In this document: piece after piece, positions 20,690 through 31,098 of the stretch
Numbering within the stretch: position 1 is the first letter of the stretch
Layout: each line of letters begins with the position of its first letter
Source of the DNA: Pseudomonas cavernicola
GTDB lineage: Bacteria > Pseudomonadota > Gammaproteobacteria > Pseudomonadales > Pseudomonadaceae
Length of the DNA stretch: 64,000 nt
Assembly: GCF_003596405.1 (NCBI RefSeq)
Contig: NZ_QYUR01000002.1
Coordinates: forward strand, 2,248,501-2,312,500
Reading direction: 5' to 3'
Translations under genes and position numbers: made by a program
Notes under the pieces: model-generated
What the model saw: the letters and a program-made list of their open reading frames with translations, nothing else
What the model was told of the DNA's origin: nothing
The model's database searches: none

Positions 20690-22837
20690 TTAACCGAAGA
20701 AGCTCTGGCCTTTAGCGGCCATCTCACGCAGCTTCGCGGTGGGGTGGTACAGCGCGCCCAGGTCGGCATACTTGTCGGCCAGGGCGACGAACTCGGCTAC
20801 ACCGATGGAATCGATGTAACGCAGCGCACCACCACGGAAGGGTGGGAAGCCGATGCCATAGATCAAGCCCATATCGGCTTCAGCTGCGGTTTCGACGATA
20901 CCGTCTTCCAGGCAACGTACGGTTTCCAGGCACAGCGGGATCATCATGAAGTTGATGATGTCTTCATCAGTCACTTCACGCTGTTCGGTGATCACTGGCT
21001 TGAGCACTTCGTAGGCAACCGGGTCGGCCACTTTCTTCGGCTTGCCGCGCTTGTCCATCTCGTACGCATAGAAACCTTTGCCGTTCTTCTGGCCCAGACG
21101 GTTGGCTTCGTACATCACGTCAACGGCAGTACGACCTTCAACGGCCATACGATCCGGGAAACCTTCAGCCATCACGTCACGACCATGGTGGCCCGTGTCG
21201 ATGCCAACCACGTCAGAGAGATAAGCCGGGCCCATCGGCCAGCCGAACTTCTCCATGACTTTGTCGATACGCACGAAGTCGACGCCAGCGCTGATCAGCT
21301 TGGAGAAGCCACCGAAGTACGGGAACAGTACGCGGTTGACCAAAAAGCCTGGGCAATCGTTGACCACGATCGGGCTCTTGCCCATTTTCTTGGCGTAAGC
21401 AACGGTGGTGGCAACCGCCACTTCGCTGGACTTCTCACCACGGATCACTTCCACCAACGGCATCATGTGCACCGGGTTGAAGAAGTGCATGCCGCAGAAG
21501 TTTTCCGGGCGTTTCAGCGCTTTGGCCAACAGGCTGATGGAGATGGTCGAGGTGTTGGAAGTCAGGATCGTATCTTCCTTCACCAAGCCTTCTACCTCGG
21601 CCAGGACGGCTTGCTTGACCTTCGGGTTCTCGACCACGGCTTCGACGACGATATCGACATTGCCGAAATCACCGTAGGACATGGTCGGACGGATAGCGTT
21701 GAGGGCTTCAGCCATCTTCGCAGGCGTCAGGCGGCCTTTGGCGACGCGGTTACCCAATAGCTTGGAGGCTTCGTTCAACCCCATCTGGATGCCGTCTTCA
21801 CGGATATCCTTCATCAGGATCGGCGTACCCTTCACTGCGGACTGGTAGGCAATACCGCCGCCCATGATGCCAGCGCCGAGCACGGCCGCCAGTTTCACTT
21901 CTTTGGCGACTTCATCGTAACCCTTGGCCTTCTTTTTCAGTTCCTGATCGTTCAGGAACAGACCAACCAGGCTCTGCGAAGCGGACGTTTTCGCCAGTTT
22001 TACAAAACCAGTCGCTTCGGCTTCCAGGGCCTTTTCGCGGCCAAAGTTGGCAGCTTTCTGGATGGTCTTGATCGCCTCCACCGGAGCCGGATAGTTCGGG
22101 CCGGCCTGGCCTGCGACAAAACCTTTAGCGGTTTCGAAAGCCATCATTTGTTCGATGGCGTTGAGCTTGATTTTTTCCAGCTTCGGCTGACGCTTGGCTT
22201 TGAAATCCAGCTCGCCGGAGATGGCGCGCTTGACCAGATCCAGAGCAGCAGCTTGCAGCTTGCCAGCCGCAACCACCGCATCGACAGCACCTACTTTCAG
22301 AGCGTCAGCAGCATTGTTTTCTTTGCCGGAAGCGATCCACTCGATGGCGTTATCGGTACCGATAACACGCGGCAGACGCACGGTGCCGCCAAAGCCCGGG
22401 TAAATACCCAGTTTGACTTCTGGCAGGCCGATTTTGGCGCTGTCAGCGATGACGCGGTAATCCGCAGCCAGGCACATTTCAAAACCACCGCCCAGCGCGA
22501 TGCCATTGATCGCTACAACGGTTGGCACGCCGAGGTCTTCAAAATCACTGAAGATCTTGTTGGCTTCGAGGTTACCGGCCACCAACTCTTCATCGGGCAA
22601 CTTGAAGTTGTCGACGAACTCGGTGATATCGGCGCCGACGATAAACACGTCTTTGCCACTGGTGACGATCACGCCTTTGATCGAACCATCTGCCTTGATG
22701 GCGTCCACCGCCTGGCGCAGATCGGCCAGTGTGAGACGGTTGAACTTGTTGACGGACTCACCCTTGAGGTCGAAATTCAATTCGACGATGCCGCTCTCAA
22801 GAGCCTTAACCGTGATGGCTTTACCTTCGTAAATCAT
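20690..22837 (-). CDS. fadB: Multifunctional fatty-acid oxidation complex alpha subunit
   Basis: Enoyl-CoA hydratase/isomerase plus 3-hydroxyacyl-CoA dehydrogenase. The N-terminal hydratase part (about 1-190) has [20 protein letters not shown] and [19 protein letters not shown] with the catalytic glutamates. The NAD domain starts at about residue 315 with [17 protein letters not shown] and has [14 protein letters not shown] and [18 protein letters not shown]. Length is 715 residues. The start is the ATG at 22837, six bases after GGAGAT. First gene of the fadBA operon. I found no canonical PsrA dyad in the 470 bp upstream, only separated half-sites. Confidence 0.97.
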   Translation of the reverse strand: MIYEGKAITVKALESGIVELNFDLKGESVNKFNRLTLADLRQAVDAIKADGSIKGVIVTSGKDVFIVGADITEFVDNFKLPDEELVAGNLEANKIFSDFEDLGVPTVVAINGIALGGGFEMCLAADYRVIADSAKIGLPEVKLGIYPGFGGTVRLPRVIGTDNAIEWIASGKENNAADALKVGAVDAVVAAGKLQAAALDLVKRAISGELDFKAKRQPKLEKIKLNAIEQMMAFETAKGFVAGQAGPNYPAPVEAIKTIQKAANFGREKALEAEATGFVKLAKTSASQSLVGLFLNDQELKKKAKGYDEVAKEVKLAAVLGAGIMGGGIAYQSAVKGTPILMKDIREDGIQMGLNEASKLLGNRVAKGRLTPAKMAEALNAIRPTMSYGDFGNVDIVVEAVVENPKVKQAVLAEVEGLVKEDTILTSNTSTISISLLAKALKRPENFCGMHFFNPVHMMPLVEVIRGEKSSEVAVATTVAYAKKMGKSPIVVNDCPGFLVNRVLFPYFGGFSKLISAGVDFVRIDKVMEKFGWPMGPAYLSDVVGIDTGHHGRDVMAEGFPDRMAVEGRTAVDVMYEANRLGQKNGKGFYAYEMDKRGKPKKVADPVAYEVLKPVITEQREVTDEDIINFMMIPLCLETVRCLEDGIVETAAEADMGLIYGIGFPPFRGGALRYIDSIGVAEFVALADKYADLGALYHPTAKLREMAAKGQSFFG

Positions 22838-23309
22838 CAACTGATCTCCACGGTATGGAAGCTGAACAGTACACGTCGGACGCCAAGCAGCGGGCTCACC
22901 CGCAGCAGAACTGTCGAGGATAGCCTCAATCAGCCTGACACACCCGCCGACGCGATATTCGGGCTCTTATGAACAGTGCCGCACAAGGCAAACACTCGAT
23001 TCATACGCCCGTTTGATTTGGGTGCGCACACCTTCGGGGAAAAGCGCTCGCTTGTCAATTGCGATGCTGCGCCCTGCCGCCCCACGATTAATCTCCGATC
23101 TCTGGGTTCAAAAGTGCCTCCGCAGGCGTTATAAACAGCGCCAATAACGCCCTATTCAGCAGACATTCAGCAGCGAATAAGGGTGATCCAGCGCACACCT
23201 AGCCAAATCTGCAAGCTCCGGGTACAGTCGTCTCAATACGGCGGATTAGACCGACCGTGACAAAAACAACAACAAATTAAAGCCCTCAACGGGCACCACG
23301 GAGTAACCC
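22838..23309. other. Divergent intergenic region fadB / secreted unknown (472 bp)
   Basis: No gene is supported. It must hold the fadBA promoter on the minus strand and the promoter of the plus-strand gene at 23310. Two isolated PsrA-like half-sites, CAAAC near 22990 and GTTTG near 23012, are 17 bases apart, too far for the published box. Near 23265 a run of AAC triplets (ACAACAACAA) fits the AANAANAA Hfq/Crc motif in the plus-strand leader. Confidence 0.5.
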
Positions 23310-24125
23310 ATGTCGAGCCGTTTGCTTGCCATTTCGCTTAGTGCCTTGCTCGCTGCCGCCCTTCCCGCTTCCACTGTCAATGCCGCCGCCCCGACTGACA
23401 ACCTGCTGAAACTGCACCAATTGCGCCTGGCCGCACAAAAAAGCCTGGGCGACTTTTATATGTACAACAGCATGGAGGGCGATCAGCGCTATGCGCGGAT
23501 GATTGAAGAGTCGTTGCAAGGCGCCAGTAGCCGCCTGAATGAGATCACGGAGATGCCGGGCGAAGCCTCAAAAGCCCTACGCGCGCAGCTCGGCCAGCAA
23601 TGGAGCGATTATGCCGGCGAACTCAAAAGCCTCAGCAGCGCCCTGAAAACCCAGGGTTTCACCGACTTGCAGCCGGTTGCCGACCTGGCCACGCGCAACC
23701 AGCAGCTGATCGCATTGAGTAGCGAGCTGTACAGCAAGATTCAGCAGGAAAGCGGCCTCAATGTCCCACCGCTGACCCAGCAAAGTCGCGAACAGAGCCT
23801 GCTGATGCAGACCATCGCGGTGGACTACGCTTCACGTAGCGCCTCAGTCGGCGGGACTTTCTTCGGCGGTGGCGGTGAAAGTCAATCCATCGACCAACTG
23901 GTTAACGAGTTTGCCGGCAAACTGACTGGCATGGAGAGCGCACCGCAGAACACTCCGCAGATCCGCCAGTCGTTGAGCGGGATCAACACCAAGTGGCGCT
24001 ATATCGAAAAATCGCTGAAGAATTACAACGAGAACTCAGTACCTTTCGTGATCAGCAAGTACTCGGACAGCATCATCGACGGCCTGGAAGGGGTTTCCGC
24101 ACAATACGCGGCAGCCAAACTCTAA
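23310..24125 (+). CDS. Secreted helical protein of unknown function
   Basis: 271-residue protein with a clear signal peptide (LAISLSALLAAALPASTVNA). The mature part is predicted nearly all helical, for example LHQLRLAAQKSLGDFYMYNSMEGDQRYARMIEESL and KWRYIEKSLKNYNENSVPFVISKYSDSI. It has one glycine-rich break (GGTFFGGGGES) in the middle. It has no catalytic motif or cysteine. The helical pattern resembles periplasmic four-helix sensor domains of chemoreceptors, but no membrane or signalling part follows, so that is only a comparison. A strong terminator follows at 24190. Conserved in Pseudomonas as far as I recall; role unknown. Confidence 0.8.
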   Translation: MSSRLLAISLSALLAAALPASTVNAAAPTDNLLKLHQLRLAAQKSLGDFYMYNSMEGDQRYARMIEESLQGASSRLNEITEMPGEASKALRAQLGQQWSDYAGELKSLSSALKTQGFTDLQPVADLATRNQQLIALSSELYSKIQQESGLNVPPLTQQSREQSLLMQTIAVDYASRSASVGGTFFGGGGESQSIDQLVNEFAGKLTGMESAPQNTPQIRQSLSGINTKWRYIEKSLKNYNENSVPFVISKYSDSIIDGLEGVSAQYAAAKL

Positions 24126-24189
24126 AACGGCTCCAAACAGCTCGCGGCCTCCCCGAATTGCTCTTTTCCGGCCTGCCTGGCCAATACCT

Positions 24190-24219
24190 AGCCCGGTGTC
24201 ACTACCGGGCTTTTCTTTG
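24190..24219 (+). terminator. Rho-independent terminator after the secreted unknown
   Basis: 8-bp stem AGCCCGGT / ACCGGGCT with a six-base loop, followed by TTTCTTTG. It lies about 65 bp after the stop codon, before the convergent gene ending at 24224. Confidence 0.85.
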
Positions 24220-24223
24220 TCTC

Positions 24224-24661
24224 TCAGGCCAGCGCCGTCAGCAACGCAGCAATCCGCTGCAAGGTTTCCGGTTCTCCGCGCTCGCCCCAGCACAAAGCAA
24301 TCATCTGCTTACCCGCCTCAACCTTGAACACATCGGCCGGCAGGCTCGCCAAGTGTTCAGCCAATGCCGCATCGGCACAGGGTTCACGCCACTGATTGAC
24401 CCATTGCCCGGGCGCCATCTGCCAATAACACCAACTGTCCATGTGCCCGGCCCGGCGTGCGCGGTGGTACTGCGGACACGGGCTGGGCGGCTCCTGCGGC
24501 AACCAATGTGGCCACTCCTGGCGCGACAACTGCATCGCCAAGCCCATGCGACGGGCAGCCATGCGCATGGCCATCTGCCCTTGCTGACGCCGCGAAGGCC
24601 GCAGCCAGGCCAGGGGGCTGAGCACAATCGCCATGAGCACTACCACGATCCACAACGTCAT
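24224..24661 (-). CDS. Single-pass membrane protein of unknown function
   Basis: 145-residue protein. The N-terminal membrane anchor is MTLWIVVVLMAIVLSPLAWL; it is followed by a basic stretch (RPSRRQQGQMAMRMAARRMGLAMQL) and a small soluble domain with several tryptophans and cysteines (HMDSWCYWQMAPGQWVNQW). The positive-inside rule would put the soluble part in the cytosol. I recognise no family. Convergent with the preceding secreted-protein gene and divergent from the UspA gene. Confidence 0.72.
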   Translation of the reverse strand: MTLWIVVVLMAIVLSPLAWLRPSRRQQGQMAMRMAARRMGLAMQLSRQEWPHWLPQEPPSPCPQYHRARRAGHMDSWCYWQMAPGQWVNQWREPCADAALAEHLASLPADVFKVEAGKQMIALCWGERGEPETLQRIAALLTALA

Positions 24662-24748
24662 ATGTTCTATCCCGTAGGCAAAAGTCTGCCGTCAGCGGCT
24701 AATGGCAGCCATACTTATGTTCATACGCCAATCTCAGGAGGAGTCACC

Positions 24749-25189
24749 ATGTCCTACCAGCACATTCTGGTCGCCCTTGATCTGTCCGAAGAATGCGACC
24801 CGGTGATGCAGCGCGCCTATGCGTTGGCCACCAGTAGCCAAGCCAAGCTGTCCCTGGTGCATATCGTCGAGCCCATGGCCATGGCCTTTGGCGGCGACGT
24901 GCCGATGGACCTATCGACCCTCCAACAGCAGCAATTCGAACAGGCCCGTGAACGCCTGGATGGTTTTGCCAGGAAATACCCGGATCTGAGTACCGACCGC
25001 CGCCATCTGGTCTACGGCCAACCGCGCCAAGAGATTCACCGCCTCGCCGCGGAACAGGGCTGCGACTTGATCGTGGTCGGCAGTCACGGCCGCCACGGCC
25101 TGGCACTGCTGCTCGGTTCCACCGCCAACGATGTACTGCACGGCGCGCCCTGCGACGTCCTGGCCGTACGCCTGAAAAAACCGGAATAA
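24749..25189 (+). CDS. Universal stress protein, UspA family
   Basis: 146-residue single Usp domain. It opens MSYQHILVALDLSEECDPVMQRAYALA and ends with the nucleotide-binding signature VVGSHGRHGLALLLGSTANDVLHGAPCDVLAVR, of the G-2x-G-9x-G-S/T type that binds ATP. Members help survival in stationary phase, low oxygen or stress. A strong ribosome site (AGGAG) precedes the ATG. It is a lone gene, with its own possible hairpin at 25206-25248 downstream. A much longer in-frame ORF extends upstream but is not supported. Confidence 0.92.
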   Translation: MSYQHILVALDLSEECDPVMQRAYALATSSQAKLSLVHIVEPMAMAFGGDVPMDLSTLQQQQFEQARERLDGFARKYPDLSTDRRHLVYGQPRQEIHRLAAEQGCDLIVVGSHGRHGLALLLGSTANDVLHGAPCDVLAVRLKKPE

Positions 25190-25205
25190 GAAGAATCGAG
25201 ACGAG

Positions 25206-25248
25206 GTCCACCGTGAGTAGATCCGTGAGTAGATCCTCTCTCGGTGGG
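25206..25248 (+). terminator. Possible weak hairpin with a duplicated 12-mer in the loop
   Basis: CCACCG at 25208-25213 pairs with CGGTGG at 25242-25247. The intervening sequence is two head-to-tail copies of GTGAGTAGATCC (25213-25236). There is no U tract and the right arm abuts the next convergent gene. Termination is possible, not established. Confidence 0.35.
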
Positions 25249-25249
25249 C

Positions 25250-25936
25250 TTACTCCAGCATTTCACCGGTGCTCATCAGCAAGGGTCGAATTTTCTGCAG
25301 TTGCGTCTCCAACGAATAGGTCATGCTCGAGGACATGGAGAAGAAGGAGAGGAAGGCCTTGAGGTTCGAGTCGCCTTCACAGGTGTCGTGAATTCGTTGC
25401 CAAAAGGCCTGATTCACCAGTTGCAGCTGCTGGAACAGGCGCACCAAACCCTTCAACTCCCAGTCCGCATGCCGCCCTTCGCGGAAGTTGAAGTACTGCC
25501 GAGCCAAGTACAACGACACGGCCCGCAGGATAAACTCCTGGTTATTGGCGAATGGCAGATGGTTCTGCGCCATTGGCTTGAGCCTGCCCAACACCGGGCA
25601 GGCGCTGGTGGCCATGATCACCCCGAGCAGCGCGCGCAGCCCTTCTTCCAGCCCGGCCTGCTTGGTGTATTCCCGCTCGGGAGTTCGCACCCAGAACTGC
25701 GCCTTTTTAAAGGCTGGCAGACCATGAAAATCTTCGATCACCCGATGTAAATCCACCGCCGCCGGGCAATGGCTGAAATCTTCGCGCTTGAGCGGGCAGT
25801 TGCTGCACTGCTGATGCTCCAGGCGCGTCCAACTCGGCGCCGCGAGCGCCCGCTCACGGTCATAGTCACGATCCAGCTCGATCCGATAGCTGAACTCATG
25901 ACTATCGTCGAGGGTAATGCGGTACTCGATAGCCAT
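25250..25936 (-). CDS. Conserved protein with N-terminal beta domain and cysteine motif (DUF6901-like)
   Basis: 228-residue soluble protein. The first part (MAIEYRITLDDSHEFSYRIELDRDYD) looks like a small beta domain. Next comes a cysteine cluster, CSNCPLKREDFSHCP near residues 44-58, spaced C-x2-C-x8-C, then a helical region (VSLYLARQYFNFREGRHADWELKGLVRLFQQLQLVNQAFW). The cysteines could bind zinc or iron-sulfur; an additional cysteine is in ATSACPVLG. It is encoded 20 bp downstream of uup on the same strand. I recall it as conserved next to uup in Pseudomonas; function unknown. Confidence 0.75.
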   Translation of the reverse strand: MAIEYRITLDDSHEFSYRIELDRDYDRERALAAPSWTRLEHQQCSNCPLKREDFSHCPAAVDLHRVIEDFHGLPAFKKAQFWVRTPEREYTKQAGLEEGLRALLGVIMATSACPVLGRLKPMAQNHLPFANNQEFILRAVSLYLARQYFNFREGRHADWELKGLVRLFQQLQLVNQAFWQRIHDTCEGDSNLKAFLSFFSMSSSMTYSLETQLQKIRPLLMSTGEMLE

Positions 25937-25956
25937 TCAGGTCTCCGACAGGCTAA

Positions 25957-27864
<1,908 letters not shown>

Positions 27865-28185
27865 GGGCGCCTCTAAGAATTACTGCGCGGGATCAGACGG
27901 TATGGTTATCAGGCTCGAACAGCTTATTCAGCGTGCGTGAACTGCGCTATGACGCCCGATTTCGCCGAGCTTGATCGTCGCTCGAAACATGTTTGGAGAC
28001 ACCCGTAGACATCTCCAAAACTGGGCGCGCATTCTACCGACTTGCACCAGAGCCTTGCTGGCCTTTTTTAATCAGACCAGCCAAACGGCGCGGCGCTTTC
28101 ACCAGCACCGAGCAAAAGGCTAAGCTAGGCGCATTTGGCGTCGCTCAAACCCTCGCCCCTTTAGAATTTTCTGCTCGGAAGTGTC
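27865..28185. other. Divergent intergenic region uup / slt (321 bp)
   Basis: No gene seen. A dyad GAAAC-AT-GTTTG at 27984-27995 fits the published PsrA consensus (N2 spacer), on the slt side. No other element is convincing. Confidence 0.45.
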
Positions 28186-30114
28186 ATGCGCGGTCGTCTG
28201 CTTAGCCTATTTTCCTGCCTAATTCTCTCTGCTGCCACCCTCAATGCAGCTGAGGCCGCCAGTCTCGCCCAGCAGCGTCAATATTATGATGAGGCAAAGC
28301 GCGCCCTGGCCAAGGGCGATACTGGCCCCTACCGGATGTATGCCAAAGCCCTCAGCGATTACCCGCTTGAACCCTATTTGGCCTATGACGAACTGACCGC
28401 TCGGCTGAAAACCGCCAGCAACGCGGAAATCGAGAAATTCCTCGCCGAGCACGGCGACTTGCCACAAGCCAATTGGATGAAGCTGCGCTGGCTGCGCTGG
28501 CTGGCTGAGCGCGGCGACTGGCAACCGTTTATCAATCACTATGATCCGAAGATGAATTTCACCGAGCTGGACTGCCTCTATGGCCAGTACCAACTCGGCC
28601 ATGGCATGACTGCCGAAGGCTATGCCACCGCCGAAAAACTCTGGCTGGTAGGCAAATCACAGCCGGAGGCCTGCGAGCCGCTGTTCGACCGCTGGGCCGC
28701 AGCCGGCCAGTTGACTGAGACCAAGCGCTGGAAACGCGCGAAACTGGCCGCCGAGGCCCGCAACTATGGTTTGGCCAGTCATCTGGTGAAAACCCTGCCG
28801 ACCCTCGCCAACCAAGGCCAGCTGCTGATTGACGTGGCACAGAAGCCACAGCTGCTGAAGCAGACCGCACGCTTCGTTCCCGCCAGCCAAACCATGGCTG
28901 ACGTGGTCGGTCTGGGCCTGCGTCGCCTGGCCCGCCAAGACCCCGAAAAGGCCATCGCGCTGCTGGAGATCTACTCCAAACGCCTACCGTTCTCGGTCGA
29001 AGAGAAAGTCGCCATCGCCCGCGAAATTGGTCTGACCCTGGCCAAGCGCTTCGACAATCGCGCCTTGCCGATCATGACCCAGTACGACCCGGAGTTGCGC
29101 GACAACACGGTTTCCGAATGGCGGATGCGCCTGCTGCTGCGCCTCGGCCGCTGGGATGAGGCGTACCAGTTGACCCGCCGCCTGCCGCCGGAACTGGCCA
29201 ACACCAACCGTTGGCGCTATTGGCAGGCGCGCAGCCTGCAACTGGCCCAACCCAACAGCCAGGAGCCGATCGGTCTCTACCAGCCGGTTTCCCGTGAGCG
29301 CGACTTTTATGGCTTTATGGCCGCCGACCAGATCAAGGCGCCCTATCAACTGAACAACAAGCCGCTGCTGCTGGACCCGAAACTCATCCAGAAGGTCCGC
29401 AACACCGCCGGTATTCGCCGCGCCCTGGAGTTCCATGCACGCGGGCAGATCGTCGACGGCCGTCGTGAGTGGTACTACGTTAGCCGCCTGTTCAGCCGCG
29501 ATGAACTGGTGGCTCAGGCACGCCTGGCTTACGACATGGAATGGTATTTCCCGGCCATCCGCACCATCAGCCTGGCGCAGTACTGGGATGACTTGGATGT
29601 GCGCTTCCCGATGGCCCACCGCTCCACCCTGGTGCGCGAGGCCAAGGTCCGTGGCCTGCACTCCAGCTGGGTATTTGCCATTACCCGGCAGGAAAGTGCT
29701 TTTATGGCCGACGCCCGCTCTGGCGTTGGAGCCACCGGACTGATGCAACTGATGCCGGCAACTGCCAAGGAAACCGCGCGTAAATTCGGTATCCCACTCG
29801 CCTCTCCGCAGCAGGTGCTGAACCCAGATAAGAACATCCAGCTCGGCGCGGCCTACCTGAGCCAAGTGCATGGCCAGTTCAACGGCAACCGAGTGCTCGC
29901 CTCCGCGGCCTATAACGCCGGCCCCAGCCGCGTCCGGCAATGGCTGAAGGGCTCCGATCACCTGGCTTATGACGTTTGGGTTGAGACCATCCCGTTCGAC
30001 GAAACCCGCCAATATGTGCAGAACGTGCTGTCCTACTCGGTGATCTACGGGCAGAAGCTCAACGCCCCGCAGCCGCTGGTGGACTGGCACGAACGCTTTT
30101 TCGACGATCAATAA
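28186..30114 (+). CDS. slt: Soluble lytic murein transglycosylase
   Basis: Periplasmic enzyme that cleaves glycan strands to anhydromuropeptides. The signal peptide is MRGRLLSLFSCLILSAATLNAAEA. A long alpha-helical superhelix (about 30-450) forms the doughnut. The C-terminal SLT domain has the catalytic glutamate near residue 503 in ITRQESAFMADARSGVGATG, then LMQLMPATAKETA and SAAYNAGPSRVRQWL. It is 642 residues, full length for Slt70. The stop codon is followed at once by a pair of palindromic repeats. Confidence 0.96.
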   Translation: MRGRLLSLFSCLILSAATLNAAEAASLAQQRQYYDEAKRALAKGDTGPYRMYAKALSDYPLEPYLAYDELTARLKTASNAEIEKFLAEHGDLPQANWMKLRWLRWLAERGDWQPFINHYDPKMNFTELDCLYGQYQLGHGMTAEGYATAEKLWLVGKSQPEACEPLFDRWAAAGQLTETKRWKRAKLAAEARNYGLASHLVKTLPTLANQGQLLIDVAQKPQLLKQTARFVPASQTMADVVGLGLRRLARQDPEKAIALLEIYSKRLPFSVEEKVAIAREIGLTLAKRFDNRALPIMTQYDPELRDNTVSEWRMRLLLRLGRWDEAYQLTRRLPPELANTNRWRYWQARSLQLAQPNSQEPIGLYQPVSRERDFYGFMAADQIKAPYQLNNKPLLLDPKLIQKVRNTAGIRRALEFHARGQIVDGRREWYYVSRLFSRDELVAQARLAYDMEWYFPAIRTISLAQYWDDLDVRFPMAHRSTLVREAKVRGLHSSWVFAITRQESAFMADARSGVGATGLMQLMPATAKETARKFGIPLASPQQVLNPDKNIQLGAAYLSQVHGQFNGNRVLASAAYNAGPSRVRQWLKGSDHLAYDVWVETIPFDETRQYVQNVLSYSVIYGQKLNAPQPLVDWHERFFDDQ

Positions 30115-30209
30115 GTAGGGTGGGTTAGGCCACTGGCCGTAACCCACCCTCCGGGTTGTCAGATGGCTTGCCAGGTGGGTTACGCCGCGTTACGGCTAAC
30201 CCACCCTAC
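30115..30209. repeat. Pair of REP-like palindromes, family A, inverted to each other
   Basis: The first unit (30115-30150) has arms GTAGGGTGGGTTA and TAACCCACCCT. The second (30174-30209) has GGTGGGTTA and TAACCCACCCTAC. Outermost ends are mirror copies. The doublet starts directly after the slt stop and its last bases overlap the stop codon of the convergent MOSC gene. Same family as 10866-10908. Confidence 0.8.
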
Positions 30210-31009
30210 TCCAGCACTTCGACTGCCATCCCAACCTTCAGCTCGCCTTCACCTTCATTGATCAGGTTCTGCCCGAAATACACCTCACCCTCACGCTCGC
30301 GATAGGTTTTGAGGGTGGTCAGCGGCTCACGATCGGCACTGCGCTCGCCCGTCAGCGGGTCCAGGGTGGGCATGATGCAGCGGGAGCATCCCTTGGCCAC
30401 GCGAAACTCTACGCTGCCAATGCGGATGCGCTTCCAGCTGTCCTCGGCGTAGGGCTCGCTACCCTCGATCACCAGATTCGGCCGGAAACGCAGCATCTCC
30501 AACGGCCGCCCGACCCGCGCGGAGAGGTCATCCAGCGAGGCCTGGCCTATCAGCAGCAGCGGAAAACCATCGGCAAACCCCACCTTTTCATTCGCATTCA
30601 GACTGCCCTCGACCCAGCGGGCACGCTCGGCAGGAACCTGCACCAGGCGACAAGGTTTGCCGATAAAGCGACTCAGCCAGTCGGCCGCTTCATCGCCGGC
30701 ATCCGGGACATACATGCTGTCACTCCAGATGAACGCACCGCGCAGCGTGGCATCCGCACCCGGCAAGGGCACCTCCAGGGAGGGAAAGCCCGCAGCGTTT
30801 AGCGTCAGGCCACCGGCCGCATTCCAGCGCGCAGACAGCTGAGTCATGTGCGGCAGCGCACGCTGGGTGAGGAAACGGCCGTTCGCCGCATCCACCAACA
30901 TCCAACGGCGGTCGCCCTGCATCCCCAAGGCATCCAGCTGCGCCTGCGGCAGGCTTTCGCCAATGGCCGATTTGAGAGGGAAACGGTAGAGCGTGGAGAG
31001 TCGCAACAT
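30206..31009 (-). CDS. MOSC domain protein (YcbX/mARC-like)
   Basis: 267-residue protein with an MOSC N-terminal beta-barrel (LSTLYRFPLKSAIGESLPQAQLDALGMQGDRRWMLVD) and a MOSC core. The molybdenum-liganding cysteine region is FRVAKGCSRCIMPTLDPLTGE, typical of this family, whose members reduce N-hydroxylated compounds using molybdenum cofactor. No ferredoxin domain follows, so an external electron donor is needed. Molybdenum cofactor genes moaB, moeA and mobA lie 8 kb away but are not linked. Its TAG stop is overlapped by a palindromic repeat. Confidence 0.88.
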   Translation of the reverse strand: MLRLSTLYRFPLKSAIGESLPQAQLDALGMQGDRRWMLVDAANGRFLTQRALPHMTQLSARWNAAGGLTLNAAGFPSLEVPLPGADATLRGAFIWSDSMYVPDAGDEAADWLSRFIGKPCRLVQVPAERARWVEGSLNANEKVGFADGFPLLLIGQASLDDLSARVGRPLEMLRFRPNLVIEGSEPYAEDSWKRIRIGSVEFRVAKGCSRCIMPTLDPLTGERSADREPLTTLKTYREREGEVYFGQNLINEGEGELKVGMAVEVLE

Positions 31010-31098
31010 GGGCCGGCGTCCTGTTCAGCAGATCAACAAGGCACCGTTATACGGAATTGCCCGGCAGGCACTCAAGCCCGCCGTGTCTTTCGCCCACC

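Noticed and set aside
22838..23309. A PsrA operator for fadBA.
   Set aside because: Only half-sites CAAAC and GTTTG 17 bases apart; the published box allows 2-4 bases.
23993..24748. Long plus-strand extension of the UspA frame (about 250 codons).
   Set aside because: It runs through the end of the secreted-protein gene, a terminator and an opposite-strand gene; the Usp domain begins at 24749 with a strong ribosome site.
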